Assembly: GCA_015179025.1 (NCBI GenBank)
Contig: WHUX01000001.1
Location: 558,001 to 622,000, forward strand
Reading direction: 5' to 3'
Source of the DNA: Terfezia claveryi
Lineage: Eukaryota > Ascomycota > Pezizomycetes > Pezizales > Pezizaceae
DNA: 64,000 bases
Shown: positions 63,440-64,000 of the stretch, piece after piece
Layout: every line of letters starts with the position of its first letter
Position numbering within the stretch: position 1 is the stretch's first letter
Made by a program: the position numbers and the translations under genes
Notes under the pieces: generated by a model
What the model was told of the DNA's origin: nothing
Databases searched by the model: none
What the model saw: only the letters and a program-made list of their open reading frames with translations

Positions 63440-64000
63440 ATGCCCCGAACAAAACGAAAACAGCAGGCGCAAAGCACCGGTTCTTCGTTGGCGACAGCAC
63501 CCGCACGCGTGACTGCGATACTTCCAGTTGCACCTACAGCAGCGAAAGATGTGACGGTTGATGGAGTGAGTGGTGGAGCGAAGCAGAAGAGGAAGAGGAG
63601 GCGGAAGGCGAGGACCGAGGGTACATTCCCCCCTTCTCCTAAGGTTATAGTACACACCTACCGGGTGATTTGTGGAGGAGAATTAGCTAATGATATGGTC
63701 ATCGGATTGGGACGGTAGTGTCGGATTCGGATAGCAGTAGCAGCAGTAGTTCTAGCGATAGCGATGATAGTTCGGCGAAGCGGAAAGTAAAATCGAAAAA
63801 GCAAAAGAGGGGGAAAGAGGAGGAGGAGGAGGAGAATGAGGGCTTCGAGACACTAGCTGGGAAGAGTATTGTGGATGGTAATGCGGAGATGAAAGATGCC
63901 ACCTCCGTTCACGGGGCTTCATCAGAAGAAGAAGAAGAAGAAGAGGAGGAGGGGGAGGGGGAGGGAGATTTGGATGAGGCAGATGGTGCTGAAGAAGGAG
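63440..64000 (+). CDS. Partial Lys/Ser/Glu-rich protein, cut by the window edge
   Basis: The start is MPRTKRKQQAQSTG. A short basic region (KQKRKRRRKARTE) is joined over an intron (about 63622-63718) to VSDSDSSSSSSSSDSDDSSAKRKVKSKKQK, then a long Glu run. The alternation of acidic Ser clusters and Lys-rich tracts recalls nucleolar proteins such as Srp40/Nopp140, but low-complexity sequence is poor evidence and the C-terminal domain that would decide lies outside. Reading without the intron gives a 92-residue product that stops at 63718. Confidence 0.6.

Overview
The window is nuclear DNA of a filamentous ascomycete. The genes carry many short (about 50-70 nt) GT-AG introns, they share readable TACTAAC/CTGAC-like branch sites, and the protein set is fungal: Sup35 with a Q-rich prion-like head, a fungal RanGTP-binding protein, Coq1, Sqs1, Atg4 and Atg9. 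The long gene-poor stretches filled with decayed retroelements suggest a repeat-rich genome such as a Pezizomycete (truffle-like). That placement is inference and rests on no single diagnostic sequence.

Layout. 1-4741: no convincing gene, only poly-T and short tandem repeats. 4742-9901: a RanGTP-binding protein (-) and SUP35/eRF3 (+) diverge from a 0.48 kb promoter region. 9902-18964: transposon graveyard with a small TA-flanked inverted-repeat element, a LINE reverse transcriptase remnant, a Ty3/gypsy remnant with LTR-like repeats, and scattered inverted-repeat ends. 18965-28043: dense block with a MYST acetyltransferase (+), ATG9 (-), COG6 (+) and ribosomal protein L28/uL15 (+). 29423-31752: CDC7-like kinase (-). 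31753-36857: repeats, a Gag remnant and a tRNA-Met-like fragment. 36858-38252: unrecognised 464-residue protein (-). 40717-41768: conserved fungal protein of unknown function (+). 41769-46725: no recognised gene, but one long frame broken by a single stop. 46726-63158: dense block with COQ1 (-), an acidic orphan (-), alpha-COP (+), the J-protein JJJ1 (-), SQS1 (-) and ATG4 (+). 63440 to the edge: a partial gene for a Lys/Ser/Glu-rich protein.

Most genes are housekeeping: translation (SUP35, RPL28), 60S maturation (JJJ1), mRNA/rRNA processing (SQS1), Golgi traffic (COG6, alpha-COP), autophagy (ATG9, ATG4), DNA replication (CDC7), ubiquinone synthesis (COQ1), nuclear transport (Ran-binding) and chromatin (MYST). 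They do not form a pathway cluster. I do not see a defence system, secondary-metabolite cluster or other obviously new machinery. The best leads are a chromodomain-like segment inside SQS1, a family of 15-bp inverted-repeat ends always flanked by TA, the repeat-built head of Sup35, very small exons in RPL28, and two unrecognised coding regions.

Exon joins were worked out by hand from reading frame and family similarity. Where every exon of a gene was placed, the summed coding length is a whole number of codons.
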